A DNA stretch of 64,000 nt from Theristus sp. LFF4_11 (GCA_030248135.1 JASANC010002749.1:29462-93461), one strand, 5' to 3'; numbered from the stretch's first letter, positions 9,660-36,532 are shown. Translations and numbers: made by a program. The notes: a model not told the origin generated them from the sequence alone.

Positions 9660-11650
9660 TATTTTGAAGGTTTGAAAAGCAACGGAGCACCTGCCGCCTG
9701 ACGTTATTTTAAACGGGTATTTTTAATGCCAAGAGTTGTTTGGGAACGTTAGCAAACCGTCGAAACTGACAGCACAGCAGTATAGAATTGGCAGCAAAAA
9801 GAAAATCAAAATTACGAGAAAAATGTTTTCATAAGAACCGTCATGCACAACAAAGCTACCAAAAGGTAATGCGTTGGTGGCCACGAGCATAACGTTGACA
9901 TCGGCATTTTTACAGCTTGGTTCTGAGAAAATGCTTGATCTTCAAATGTTATCAACCTGTTGTTTTTCTGAAAAAAATGAGTTTTGAGAAAAAAGGCTTT
10001 AAAAGCAAAATACAGAAAATGCATTGAATCCAAAATCCAAATTGCGCAGAAAAACATGAGACACAGACGTTGCCCGCACCGCTATTCTCATACGATGAAA
10101 ATAATTCAAACAGTGTACAGCACATACAATGTACGTAAACCACAAAACGAAGGCAAAATGAATCACATTAAACAGAAAGAAAAACATTGCGGCTTTTTAC
10201 ATGTTATGACCGTCATCATGGGTGGAGAATTTTTTTCGAATATTTTTCAATTTTGTCGGCGTTACTTTTTTTGCAGCGCGGCCGCTGTGCAACAGAAAAC
10301 GAAATTTTTTTTAGATTGCTGCGCTTATTTTTTGCCGCCAATTGTGCGTCGGTTTTCAAAACGACTCTGTTTTGTTTGAACTTGTTGTGGTGGTATTATT
10401 TTTGAAAAAAAAAACACAAGACGCTAAACTGTTTGTCTCTGTTCTTTAATTCCCAGTTTTCCCAGTTGTACCTATACCCAGGCAATATGGTGCAGCCACA
10501 GAAAAATAAAACGTTGTACGCAGATGAAATCGCTTCCTGTTGAATTTTTTTACATCGGTTTCGTTGGGTGGTACATGCGCCAGGAAGACTTCGTTGGCCT
10601 TGCTTCAATATTTACGACTGAATGAAGTGTTTTTAGCTGTTTTCTGTTTCATTTGTTGATTTGATAAGGATATAAACGCTTGACCAAGAAACCGGATGAG
10701 TCAGTCTTTCTCCAATTTTAAAAATATTCGCTGGCACAAATTTGAGCGTGTGAATTGTGGAGAGAAGTGGTGCGGTGGTCGGTTACGTCGGCATGAAATA
10801 AGTCTTTATCAACACACCTGCTTTATTTCAGCTAACAAAAACGCGTCTATTTCTTGCTGTGCAACTATAAAAAACGCACACAGCCACACAGAGCCAACAC
10901 ACAAACATTATTGACTTGATGTGTACGTTTAGCAAAAATTCTTGGTGTTTCTTTTTTATCGCTGCAAATTGCTATGCTTTTGAGAAATCGATTGGAAAGT
11001 AAACAGCTGGAGCAAAAATCATATCGCAAAAAAAGTTACATTTCTTTGATGAGAGATGGAAAATGATGAAATATCATTGCTATAGGCACAAATGTACTAA
11101 ACGGTATTTGCAATGGCCGTGAGCAACATTTCTGTTGAGCTAGAGCCGAAAAACGTGTAAAAAAGTTGTCCGTTTTAAAACTTGATTGGTTACCAGATAC
11201 ACGCAGAGCATTCACAATCTTTCTCAAACGCCATTTTTTGCAAATATTGAACCGATTGGCCAATATCATGGCAGGCCAATCAAATCGCAATCCATCAATT
11301 TGCCTCAATCATACTCAGGAAACAAGCAAGAACAATGTGTGCCCAATTTATTGTGCATTTCAATATTTTTCCATGGTAGGTACCATGAAATTGTTTGTTT
11401 TCCGACGTTTTTCAACAGTCGCGATTTTGTTGTCTGTCTCGTTTTTTTTGCCGTTGGTTGATATTTCTTTTGTGCATGACGGTGTTTTCCAACTTGAGGG
11501 GGAGAGGAGCCGAGGTGGTTCATTTCGTACAGTTCTGAAAGCTTTACATGACACCGGAAAAGAGTTGGCCGGATTTGCCTACAACAGCAAATTCATCAGT
11601 ACTTTTCAAATATAGATGTTCACCATATTTTTATTTATTTTTTGTTGCAG
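9660..11650. other. No gene seen
   Basis: AT-rich, with several open frames on both strands that lack domains. I looked here for the peroxidase exon with the NIQRGRDH-type motif and for upstream exons of the 7.9-8.8 kb gene, and found neither. A short CA-rich hairpin remnant lies near 10865-10915. Confidence 0.4.
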
Positions 11651-14600
11651 GGAAATCTGCGGCCTCCCACGTATCCGCTCGTGGTCGGAGTTCGAGGCGG
11701 AGACACGCAACATCGCGCACATGCAGGAGTTGGCCGAAATGTATGGACACCCCGGTTGGTGGTTCAGTGCAGTCGAATTGGTCTTGTACTTGTATATGAA
11801 ATCACCGAGCAGAAATTTCAAACGCAAAAATGCGAAACAAAAAATCATCAGTCTAATCTTGGTCTTAAGCCCGAATAACGTTGTTGTGGTGGACATGTCT
11901 GTGTTATTTTTTTTTGTCTTGCGACTCAATGCGTGCACAGAGATGTGAGCAGTTTTACGCTTGACGCGGGAATTCGAAATTGGTGAAAGTGACCCGTGTC
12001 CCTGAGATATACGGTTGAGCATCACAAGGGTCATTTTAATTGGCCGTGTCAAGCTTAGAAAATGATTTGATTTTCGACGAAGCGTTCAGTAAAGGACAAA
12101 TCTAATAAAAATTCATTATGATTTTTTTAATTTCTCGCAGACAACGTCGATCTTTGGGTCGGTGGTTTGATGGAACGTCCGTTAGCCGGCGCCAAAGTCG
12201 GTCGCACATTCACCTGCCTGCTAGGCGATCAGTTTAAACGACTGAAACAGGGCGATAGGTAAAGATTTTTGGTTATTTTTCGTACTAAAATGTGGTAAAA
12301 TAAAAACAATGAATGATGTGATTTTCGGAATCAGCACCTCATGTAGTCCGTAAAGAATGATATAAAATTTTTAATTTAAAAAACTTTGCATTCTGGTGCC
12401 TGAAGCAAGTCGGTATATTTGAAAAAAACAGGTATTTTTTCACATACAGAGTTTCTTTTGCAAACGATGTTCACTTTCTGTGACGTTTACGACTCATTTA
12501 GTCGTAGTTCGGTTCATTAACGGCATTCATGAAGCAACATTTAGTGACGCGTGTCACTTGCACTGCCTCATGAATGCTCCTTTAGTAGTGCCCGGACACC
12601 GTGTGTTGCGGCGCACCGGTTTTTTTTCGACAGCGATAAAAAAAACGAACAACTTCATAGATTCTGGTTCGAGTCGGCCGGCACGTTCGGTGTGCCGCAG
12701 TTGAGCGCGCTCCGCTCGTACGGAGTGTCGCGACTGCTGTGCAACAACCTGGACGCCGCCGGCTACATGCCGCCCGATGCGTTCACGTACTATCCGCTCG
12801 GCATAAGGTTGCCTGCGGTGCGATTTCACAATATTGAACACACAGTCGAACTTGAAATTATATAGGCTACTGAGTACTGGCTAAGGCTCTATCAGCTGAT
12901 TGGTTGGTTGGTTGGTGACGCTCGTGTGTGAGTACGTGCGTTCTCCGTGCAGGACAGACAGACTCCACCCGCACACAACAATGCATGCACCGAACGCGCA
13001 TGCATCGCGTCGACCACCAACCAATCGGTTGATTGCCTATAAATTAGAGTTGCAGTTGCCGTGGTCCGAGCTGAACGGTCTGAACAACTGTGAAAATCAC
13101 GTTAGAAAATCAAAAAATCACGTTCATTTATGTATGTTGCTTACGAAACCAAGAAAAGCATCCGTGGTTACGCGGAAAGTCGGAACAACCATTGAACCAA
13201 ATAAACGGATCTAAACTTAACAGGCTGTTTTGTTGAATTCAGTTTTTAATACAAATGAAGACTTTCGTTGATGTTCGACCGGTTGATTTTGTCCATTTGA
13301 AACACGAAATTTGTAATGACTGAACGAAAATGATTTGAACTGTTCATGAAAGTAGAAGAGCAAGAGCAGACGTTTTGATTTTCATTAAACCTTCCTTTGT
13401 TATTACAGACAATTCGTTCGCTGCGAGGATCTGCCTGATTTGGATCTGTCACTGTGGCGAATCGAGGGCGTTGGCTACACCGGAAAACATGGTTCGTCTT
13501 TCATTTGAAGCGTATGGTCGTTGAAATGTGTCACTTCAGAGCATGCGAAACACTCCATTTGTGGCCAAAATGAATGTGTTCTTGCAACACTTCGACCCCG
13601 TTCCTTATTCTTTCGCGAGCACTATGCATTTTTTTCAAAAAAGTGACAGGTTTAAACAAACAAACTCTATTTTGTAGCACGCAATCTTATCGATATCGGA
13701 AGCCCGAAGGTACAGTGTGGCCGAATAAATAAGGCAGTTCTTGTATTCTCCATCAAGGCGGGATCAGTCGCACGCAGACCAGGAATTGTCTTTTTCAAGA
13801 ATGCCAAAATATTTGCCAATCGTGTGCGCAAGAAAAGAAGATTGGCCCCAAGAATTAGTTTATTTGGCACACAATTGGGTTTCTGAACGTTTTTTCTTTC
13901 GTTTAAATTGCGCGCGATCCTTGCACCCTGAAAAAAACTGTCATGTTTAATCAGCCGCGGTGCGTTTCGAGGAAATGGGCATCTGTGCCACGTGATGGGA
14001 CAGCCTTTAAGCGGCTCTCATTCCTGAATGCACCAAAAGGATCATAGTCTGATTTCTGTCTCCGTTGGCTCACGGGTAACGGTTCATAAATGAAAATTTT
14101 ACGCAGAGAAAGCAGTTTTCTTTTCTTTATCTGACAGAGTGCTCGTCGAGAGACTGCATTTGCGTCTACGAAGTAGGCGAGTGGGGCGACTGCCAGAAAG
14201 TGAACAATCGACAGTTCCGTTATGACTCGCTGGTCGACGGAAAATATCCGCCGTGCACAACGCAAAGGGCAAGTGAAGCGGCGTTTATCAAAGGGGGGGG
14301 GGTGAAAATAATTCAAGTATTATTTATCTGTTTGATAAATGTGATCAATCATTGAACCCGCCCATCGAGTTTTTCCTGTTATTAAGTGTCCTATGCATAT
14401 ACACGCCTAGAGTGCGGAGAAAGGGTGGGAGGAGGTGGGCTCGATCCCCGTACGCGCAGACAGTGTGTGGTAGCACGAGGGCGTAAAGCGGTATTCATGA
14501 AACAGTATTTAGTGACCGCGTAGCTATGTTACAACATATGACTACGTGTCACTAAATACTGCTTTATGAATGCCCCTTAACACAGGAAATGCCGTAAAGG

Positions 14601-14928
14601 GGCATTCATGAAGCAGTATTTAGTGACCGCGTAGCTATGTTTTAACACAGCAGCGCGTCACTAAATACTGCTTCATGAATGCCCCTTAACACAGAAAATA
14701 CCGTAATGCCGCTGATATGTCGCCTCGATCGTCACGCAGGTGGTGACGCGCGCATGCGAGCAGCAGCAGCGGCACTCTCCCGCAGACGTGCACGTGATCG
14801 ACCACTTCGACGCGCGCAGTTTCAACGCGCGTCGCGAGTTCGGCAATCTGCTGCATCGGCGAGCGGTGTTCTTTCAGCGACTGAAATCCGACGACCACCC
14901 GGAGCAACTGGAGCGAACGACGAAGTGA
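11651..14928 (+). CDS. Animal haem peroxidase, 3' exons with Cys-rich tail
   Basis: Six exons join in phase: 11651-11754, 12141-12258, 12661-12807, 13409-13491, 14138-14268 and 14740-14928 (TGA). The joined product, about 256 codons, begins in the C-terminal half of an animal haem peroxidase. It shows [12 protein letters not shown], then [40 protein letters not shown] and [10 protein letters not shown], all hallmarks of the family. After the domain comes a tail with six cysteines and a thrombospondin-1-like EWGDCQ segment, then a basic, His-rich end. The proximal haem His segment (NIQRGRDHG type) and the distal His should lie upstream but no such exon is visible, so this is partial or a truncated gene. 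Exon five appears to end at a GC donor (AAAGG|GCAAGT), the only choice that keeps the last exon in the most protein-like frame. The family includes secreted peroxidases, chorion peroxidases and peroxidasins; I cannot tell which. Confidence 0.8.
12505..12600. mobile_element. MITE family B, degenerate copy
   Basis: The ends GGCATTCATGAAGCAACATTTAG and TGCCTCATGAATGCTCC match the family, but the interior is shortened. It lies in the second visible peroxidase intron. Confidence 0.6.
12865..13055. mobile_element. MITE family A, degenerate copy
   Basis: Arms ATCAGCTGATTGGTTGG and CCAACCAATCGGTTGATTG surround GCATGCACCGAACGCGCATGC. The right end is TATAAATTAGAGTTGCAGT. Lies in the third visible peroxidase intron. 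Confidence 0.65.
14483..14690. mobile_element. Tandem pair of MITE family B
   Basis: Two hairpin copies (14483-14580 and 14596-14689) are separated by CACAGGAAATGCCGT, and the second is followed by a related CACAGAAAATACCGT. The unit therefore looks duplicated with its flank rather than inserted twice. It occupies much of the last peroxidase intron. Confidence 0.8.
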
Positions 14929-14978
14929 ACAATGACCACCGGAGGGAACAACGCACCAATGAATGCAGTGTAATTAGG

Positions 14979-15142
14979 TGCAGTCGAATCCTAAATTACA
15001 GGGAATCAGCGTCGTCGTTGATAATGCACGTGACGCATGCTTTCTGTGCAGAAATTGCTGTGGGCGTGAGGGCAGTTTGGTTTGCATACACGTGACCACC
15101 AACCAACCAGCGGATTCCTTATAAATTAGAGTTCGACTGTGT
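14979..15142. mobile_element. MITE family A copy
   Basis: The left end CAGTCGAATCCTAAATTACAGG mirrors the right end CCTTATAAATTAGAGTTCGACTG, with ACCACCAACCAACCAGCGG inside. It starts about 50 bp after the peroxidase stop and could provide 3' UTR sequence. Confidence 0.75.
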
Positions 15143-15189
15143 ATCCGCTACTTCTGGTTCTGCGACTCCAATATGCGCCGCATTAGATA

Positions 15190-15700
15190 AGGATGCAGTT
15201 TCAAGCTTGACGCGGTTATATTCAAAATTAGTGAAGTGATACGATTCCCTGAAGATATACCTTTATTGCTGAGTCACTGGGGCCATTTTGAATCTTCGTA
15301 TCCAGCATACACTGTACATGGAAACTAATTGCCTTCCCCCACATCTGCAAACAAACGCATTGAATCGCAGAACCAAAAAAGTAGAAAGTTCGTGATTGTA
15401 CACAGCCACCGCAGTACACATTTCTAAAAGTCCATCCAAGCGAAACATATGTACAATATTGTATGATCTTTTAATTTTGGTCCCAAACCGAGACTCAATG
15501 CGCACATATCTATAGAAAGATAAACAGTTTCATGAAGGACGCGACAATTCAAAATTGGTAAAGTGATCCGCGTCCCTTAGGGCCGCTTTAGGTTTGAATT
15601 TTTGAAAGGCTTAGGCGGCTTTGAATTGCCGCATAAACATTGAAACTGGTTTCCTTTCTACGTCTGCACACGCATTCAGTCGCAGAACTTAAAAAATTGA
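15190..15700. repeat. Dispersed repeat family G
   Basis: Two related segments here (GCTTGACGCGGTTATATTCAAAATT at 15205 and GGACGCGACAATTCAAAATTGG near 15537) share GTGAAGTGAT...CGNNTCCCT. A third copy lies at 11950-12055, and a reverse-orientation relative (AATTTTGAATTCCCGCGTC) near 46600. Ends are not defined. Confidence 0.5.
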
Positions 15701-16168
15701 TAACAGATTTCATTCGAACGTGTCGCACCAAAATGACGGTCGCTTGCTTTTGAAAATATGCACGCACGTATAACATACGCAGACACCAGAATTTATTCAA
15801 TTTGGTTGACATTTTCTCCGTATTTTTCACACAAATCCGCTAAACTGAATATAAAATTCAGTAATTCAGCTCTGTTTGCTTAAACAGCAAACGCACGTTT
15901 TAGACCACATGATTGATTCTGATGACAGTACATCCTCTGAAAAACAGGTTACAGTGATGTTGATAAACAAATGATGATGTTATTAAAACCACTGCCATGA
16001 TTTTCGAACGGTTCCGGTGGTGCAATAGCAAGTTCAGAGTCCACGTTAGCAAGCTTTATTTGGTCATGTTCACGTTTGTACACTGTTTTTGTACATGTTC
16101 ACGTTTTTTTCTCTTTCGATTTTAACACGGTTTCGCTGCCAAATGGTTTCTGACAGTCTTTCATAAAT

Positions 16169-16546
16169 CATAGGGAAAACGGTCCACCGGTATGGAACAA
16201 TATGGAGCAGCGATGTATCACAATAATGTGCCACATTTCTGCCCCATACGGGTGGTATTCGTATGGACAAATGTCATTAACACGAATCATTGCTGCTCCA
16301 TACCGCCTACCAGTATTACATCCGAATGGAACTCGGATGTAACCGTGATAGAGCAGCAATGTAACAATTAGTTAACTGTGATTCAACAGTAATGTGGGAG
16401 TTGGGCTTGTGCCAGAACATTATGTGCGCATTATTGCATTGTTTTACGGTCGCACACATTTATTGACAATGAGGAAAATTACATTGCAGTTTACATTTCT
16501 GCCATGTATTGTTTCATACCGATGGACAGTTACAGTTTTCCCTGTG
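16169..16546. mobile_element. MITE with about 45-bp inverted ends
   Basis: The left end CATAGGGAAAACGGTCCACC then GGTATGGAACAATATGGAG is mirrored at the right by CATGTATTGTTTCATACCG then TTTTCCCTGTG. No coding potential. Only one copy seen. Confidence 0.65.
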
Positions 16547-16549
16547 AAT

Positions 16550-17580
16550 ACTACACACACTACTACAACTTATTTGGCATTTATTTCACATTCACATTCT
16601 TGATTCAAATCAAATTCTTTCGAAGAAATGACAGAGACATCGAAATGAAACATGAAATCATGATGCAATGGTTTACGGAATCGGCTTTTCAAAATTTTGC
16701 GAAATGTTGATACCATTCGTGGATGCCTGCTGGCAGTTGCTATTTTTGCATTCACAATCACTGCTGCCTGACAGCATACTTTTTACACGTTAGCTTTTTA
16801 TTTTTTTCTAAACCACAAACCATAGCAATTTGTACAAGAATCAAACGTTAAGAATCTACTATCTTTTCTTTGCGGGACCAAAATGAATGATATTAAATAG
16901 CAGTTCGTATTTTTATTCCAAATACTGCAACAGAACAAGGTCGATAACACATTAAAGGGAAAATGATGAATGTGGAAATCGAAAGAGAACGATAAAGTGA
17001 TAGAACTTGATCAAACACACACGATTGAAGCAAGAATGCTTAACGAAACGAAACAAAAAGAAGGCAAATGAAAAACACAAAAAATGAGTAACACTAAAAG
17101 AACAGAAAATACTGACCAAAAAAAGATAACCCAAAGCCGTTTTAAGTGGTCGAAAAAAACTTTTTTTTAAATTAGCAGAAATTTAATGAAAAGAATGAGT
17201 AAAAGATTGATAACAAAAAAAATAAAACTGTGATTTGCTCAACTGTATCACAAAATTGTCAGGTACTAAAAAACTTTGTGTTGATGAAATCAGAACGTGA
17301 TTAAAGAAAAATCTAAGTAAAATGGCACAAAATTGTCGAGTAACACAGACCCACAAAAAAAATTTTAAAATTTTTTAAGGCAGGCTCACCTCACCAGCAT
17401 AAAGTCAGAGTTCAACAAAAAAAGACAATGAATAAAAAAAATCGAAATTCACAGTCCGCAACGGAATCAAAAATATGAAACCTACATTTATGAGCAGAAT
17501 ACAAACAAAGAAAACCCAAATAAAAATCAAAAAAAAATTATAGAAATCCCAGATCAACGAAAGAATGAGCAAAGAAACAA
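16550..17580. other. AT-rich intergenic stretch, no gene seen
   Basis: Lies between the convergent ends of the peroxidase and MTHFR genes. Very A-rich on the plus strand, and likely contains the MTHFR 3' UTR, but I cannot pick one poly(A) signal over others. No coding-like exon. Confidence 0.4.
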
Positions 17581-31652
<14,072 letters not shown>

Positions 31653-32216
31653 GTTTGAGGAGTGGTCACGGTCGGAGGTGGCTGAATCTCTGGAATTTTT
31701 TTAAAGTTTTTTAAAGTTCTGTGAATTTCGTTTTTTTTCTTGGGTACAGATTGAGTAACGCATATTGAAAACCACGCAGATAATGTGCTGACACCGCTTG
31801 CGACATACCAGTGACCAAAGTGAGACAATTTCAAAAAACAACCAATGAATTTGCTGTAATGCTGTCAACTGAGTTTGGGTTTCGAATGGAACTGGACTAT
31901 ATTCGAAACCAACTACAAAAAAACGTCATTGTCTGGTAACCGAACAGTTTTTCTCGTAACACACAAAATTTCAGTCGAATGCCGCACAGTTACAGACAAA
32001 CACACAGGCACACACATGCAGTATTACAATAACTGCATGCGTGGCAGTGACAAGCACCCCGCTGCCAGTGAGTTCGTTTCTGTCTTCGCCACATTGGACT
32101 GAGCGCATTTGCAGAAGAAAGTGCATGGTTTTCAGACAATGACTTCAGCAGTCTATTTGAGCAGCTGCATTTTGCTTCATTCGGTGAGCTCTGAATGATC
32201 CTTTGACATCGTTTAA

Positions 32217-32417
32217 GGTATGTTTGTATGAACCGGTCACTTCTTTCACAGATTACAGCGCGAGCGAAACGAATCACGGTAAGAAGAACGAATGAATCGG
32301 GTTTGGTTGAAATTAATCGGGGGATAAAAAAAAATTCTGCAACTCCGATTCTGTTCTTTCATTTTTCGCTGGCTCTGTGTTCTGCGGAAAAATGACAGGT
32401 TTAAATAAAAATACTGT
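32217..32417. mobile_element. MITE family J copy
   Basis: GGTATGTTTGTATGAACCGGTCA at left and TGACAGGTTTAAATAAAAATACTGTAC at right, matching the 26800-27000 copy through AAGAACGAATG and TTCTGTTCTTTC. Confidence 0.6.
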
Positions 32418-32977
32418 ACACTGAACACTGACAAAGCCAATCAAGCACTCACTGCGACAAGTGCAAAAGCAGCTGATCAACTGAAATAACTGTATCATGG
32501 AACGGCGCAACAGAAAACGTTCAACATCCTTGAACGACGGGAAAAACAAGAAACGAAACAAACTTCACAGTCATAACCTGCTTCCCAATTTCATATTTAT
32601 AGTCAACTGTTTTATGACTGCCTTATCCGTACGTGGTGTTTATTGTAAAGCCAACGTTTTAAATGCATAAGAAACTATTCAAATGATATCGCAACTCGGT
32701 TTTCTGAAGTTCGCATCTACCGGTGAAGTTTGCTCCTGTTGGGAAGTTTCCTATTCGGTTATCTCCTGAGTGTGCGAAAGATAGATGCAATTTGCTCAGA
32801 TAAGTAAACGTAAACAAACAGTGTGATAAATGCGTGAAGTAAATTATCAGTGAGACGCTTGAGACACGGTCAAAGACGAAAAAAGCATATCTGAAAAATT
32901 ATTTTCAAGGAGCACTGATTGGATGCAAAGTTAGCACAATGGTAGGATGCAAAACACTTTAGAACGTATCTGCAAGT

Positions 32978-33072
32978 AACGGCGCATTCATGTTGCAGTA
33001 TTTAGTGCCCGCGTAGCTATGTTTTAACACAGCTGTGCGGTCACAAAAGACTGCAACATGAATGCGCCCTAA
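32978..33072. mobile_element. MITE family B copy
   Basis: GGCGCATTCATGTTGCAGTATTTAG at left and ACTGCAACATGAATGCGCC at right. Belongs to the same GTTGCAG subtype as the copy at 41487. Confidence 0.85.
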
Positions 33073-33147
33073 GTTAGCGTTGTTCCGGTGAGCAGCATGC
33101 AGCAATGTAAGCTCCTAGTCTGAAGACCACGCACTCGTTTATAACAA

Positions 33148-33240
33148 ATACACAGTAATACATACAAACACACACACACTGTTGTAATATCCTACGTGTG
33201 GTGCCAGGCCAGGAATCATGTTTGTAACTGTGCAACATTG
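33148..33240. repeat. CA/TG hairpin repeat (family F)
   Basis: CACAGTAATACATACAAACACACACAC then TGTTGTAATATCCTACGTG. Flanked upstream by TAGTCTGAAGACC and TTTATAAC, which also border the copy near 43830, so these flanks belong to the element. Confidence 0.55.
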
Positions 33241-33265
33241 CCCTGTCCATAACTCATTACAGTCT

Positions 33266-33362
33266 AAAGGGGCATTCATGAAGCAGTATTTAGTGACCGC
33301 GTAGCTATGTTTTTTAACACAGTTGTGCGTCACTACATACTGCCTTATGAAAGCGCCTCAAC
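33266..33362. mobile_element. MITE family B copy
   Basis: AAAGGGGCATTCATGAAGCAG at left and ACTGCCTTATGAAAGCGCC at right. Immediately followed by a family A copy. Confidence 0.85.
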
Positions 33363-33525
33363 TCTATAACATAGCCAACCAGCTGATTGAATGGTGATCA
33401 GTCGATCCCGTGATACATCCATTTTGTGCCGGCGTTGTTGTGGAGAGGCGGAGTTTGGTTTGCACAGAATGCATGCATCACAGTCCCCATCCAATCAGCT
33501 AGTTGGATATGTTATAGAGTTGCAA
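33360..33525. mobile_element. MITE family A copy
   Basis: ACTCTATAACATAGCCAACCAGC and GCTAGTTGGATATGTTATAGAGT are closely matched inverted ends. Confidence 0.85.
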
Positions 33526-36500
33526 ATGCAATGAACGCACGATCTTCAGACAAACACTTTATATTCCAAAATACCACCAAAGCTAACACGACACTGTTTC
33601 AACAAAACTTGTCAAAAGAGGTCCACAGAAACATTCAAGAAAAATCAATCCATACCCGTTTGTCGATTGCATCTCATTGGGCGAACAGTCTGTCATAACT
33701 TCGGCCATTGATCGGCTTTTTTATTCGTGGTGGTTCTCTGACAGAAAAAAGCATTAAAACTTAGTTCGGTGCAGTCATATTTAATCAGCATGAACCTGAA
33801 TTGACAGACGCGAAAACAATCACCACTGACGCGCGGGGGTGAAAACATAATGGGAAACCGTTATGGCAGAGCCCGGCGAGAGACGAGACAGACACGAAAC
33901 TGGAAATAAAACTAATATACGTGCGCGTTTTCGGGGGCATATGCAATTCACGTGTGTGGAGAAACGAAACTAACGCAACAAACGGGCAGACATTGGAACG
34001 TGAACGGATGCACATATGATTCTGAATCAACGGTGCAATTCTGGGTGGAAAATGGAGAAATAATGCTTGTTTTTGGATAAGCTGAAATTGCAAAAAAGTA
34101 AAACGATCTGGGCGGGCAGTTTTCTGACTGGTGACGTGCCACCGGGGGCACCGCGGTCTGCCTGGCGAAACGACACAGAACGATTTTTATTTCAAGCATG
34201 ACGCTAGCTGATTGGCTGCAATTGAATTGGCTTCACGGATTGGTCCTTCCACCAGCTGGGCGCAGCCAATCAGGTTCGATTCTTGGTTCAACGCACAATG
34301 TTTGCATGCAGACGGCATTCAAGTCAAGCAATGAGCAGGGAAAAATTGCTGAAGATCAACGCAGGTCAAAATACAGACAGAAATAAAAAAAAACTGACTG
34401 TTCACCGATGGCATTTTTGTGAAAAGTAAAAATTAATCGTCAAACTTTATACAAACAATGCTGCATCTGAAACGACGTTCATTCGTCGGTCGGAACAGAA
34501 CAGAATTTCTTCAGCAATAAGTTGACAAAAAACACCAAATATCAGCGCCAAATCCAGTTTTTTTTTCTCACGTTCTTCAGCAACATTCAGCATTCCCCTT
34601 GAACTTGGCTAAATTCCACCAGAAAGCGTGTCTGCCTGAACGTTACTCAGAATTGAGATGTTCTGTTAGTGTGGAAACAAACGTGTGTTGGGCATTATTA
34701 TTTCCACAATAATTCATACGTACATACATACATACGCGTAGTATAACATAGCAGACCACAGTTTTTCTTGTCTAGCAACCGCAGCGTAAATACAGGGCAA
34801 TTACTCTGACCAGTCAGACACGCACATGACCTGATTTTGCCGCGAGATTCGAATAGCGTGCAGTTGATTTACCTGCATCAAAAAAAAGTTGAACTGATCA
34901 GAAGAAGACGGAGCACATTGGACTTTCAAAAATTGACCGAAAAATCTGTTAAACGCAACAATGATTCGACAGTAGTTTCGATATCACGATTCCTTTGTAC
35001 CATCAAAAAAATTGTCCATTGTCCAGCTGTCATGAGTGCTTTATTCGGTCGGGTAACCAGGCACAACAAAGAAAACCACAAAAGCGGGGCTAAAAAGGTC
35101 TACAATAAAAAAAACCAAAAAACAAGCCAAAAGCAGAAGTATATTTGCAGACACAAGCTGACTGTCGTGTGACTCTGTAAAATTGAACAATGTGGACAAT
35201 TAAGCAGAAAAAACTAGCCGCATCCTAAAACCAAAACAAGATTCAAGAAGACAAAAAACCAGGCAAAAACATTTTGAACCCTGGCTTTTGAACAAGAAAA
35301 AAACAGAAATTATGTTGATAAAATTGAAATATCTCTAGACTTGACTGCTGAGCAGGACAGACGTGAGTTCTGATTGGCTTTATTTCACATCTTGATTTTT
35401 TTGGCAGTTTGAGGGTGTTGTCAATTCCATATGGCGACAATCTGAGAAAAAAAGTCGACTGGCATTTCATAACAAAATGTTCAATTCAATCAAAAAACTA
35501 GCGCGTTTCCGCACTTCAACCGCAATTGTCTGATAACCAACCACTGACTGACAATTTTTTTTAAATTCAAATAAAATGAATCCAGAAAGCAGTTTTTTTC
35601 AGAGCAGATCTCTCTAAATTGGAGAGAGAAGTAGAGAACATATTTTTTGAAAATAAAAACGAAACCTCTCATGATGGACAACACAAAAACTCACGAAGTC
35701 GAATGGGAAAACCTTGGTCTCACAGGTTACGGTTCCACCTGAATTTGATCTCGACACGATCCTTAATGCACACAACCTGATAACAAACGATCTTCCATGA
35801 CAATCACGAAAGGTCGCACAGATCGTGTCGAGACCACAAACACGACAGATATTATACTACATGAATCGACAGAGTTCGTCACTCTGACCAATGAATGAGC
35901 AGCACCAAATGAATCTTGACATTCTCTTTTTCTGGAGAAATTGCCGAACAACAACAAACAACACCCAACAAGACAACAGTGCAAAATCGCTCAGATTTTC
36001 ATCGTTTTTTCGTTTCATTGCTCTTTCTTCGCTTCACTCTCGGCTGCAGCTGCCGCGGCTGCCGCACGGCGCTCTCTTGATGCGGCTATTGCTCGACTGA
36101 AAACAAGCTTGCAGAGTTGCAGAACGTTTTCGAAAGTTTTTTCATTGCTGAAACAAAAAACATTGCAGAATAATGTTTGCGATATCGAGTTTTTTATTGC
36201 TCCCGGCAGAAACAAAAATTCAATTTATTGTTTTTTTTGCAATGGTGTAGTTGCAAAATGTTTTAATATGGATTTTTGCCTCTGTTAAAAAAACTACTGA
36301 AACCCGATAAAAACGCAGGTCCACTAAGATTTTTTCTGTTTGGTTTGAGGTTTTGGTCTGCTCACCGGCATTCTTAATGGAATGAGCGCACATTATACAA
36401 AACGATGTGTAAGAAAAAGTGTGATATCGCATTTGTGCCAGTGTGTTTGTTCTCGCAACTACTCGTGTAAGCATCACAGATCAAAATAAGTAAGAAAAAA

Positions 36501-36532
36501 CAAAAAAAATCACCAGGTTCACTAGACTGCGT

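Larger units (their letters stand above)
31660..36530. other. Intergenic region, no gene seen
   Basis: Between the MTHFR start and the TRIC 3' end. It should hold the MTHFR promoter, but I see no confident TATA or CpG-type signal. The many small open frames have no domains. The region contains MITE copies listed separately and a long A/T-rich stretch (34.4-36.5 kb) with CCAAT-type foldbacks near 34200-34280. Confidence 0.45.

Noticed and set aside
14679..15095. Alternative Arg/Ala-rich plus-strand frame over the last peroxidase exon
   Set aside because: Low-complexity composition. The other frame (ending RTTK then stop) reads as ordinary protein and fits phase through the GC donor.
36015..36215. 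Ala-repeat frame on the minus strand
   Set aside because: A short (GCN)n run in intergenic DNA with no neighbouring exons.
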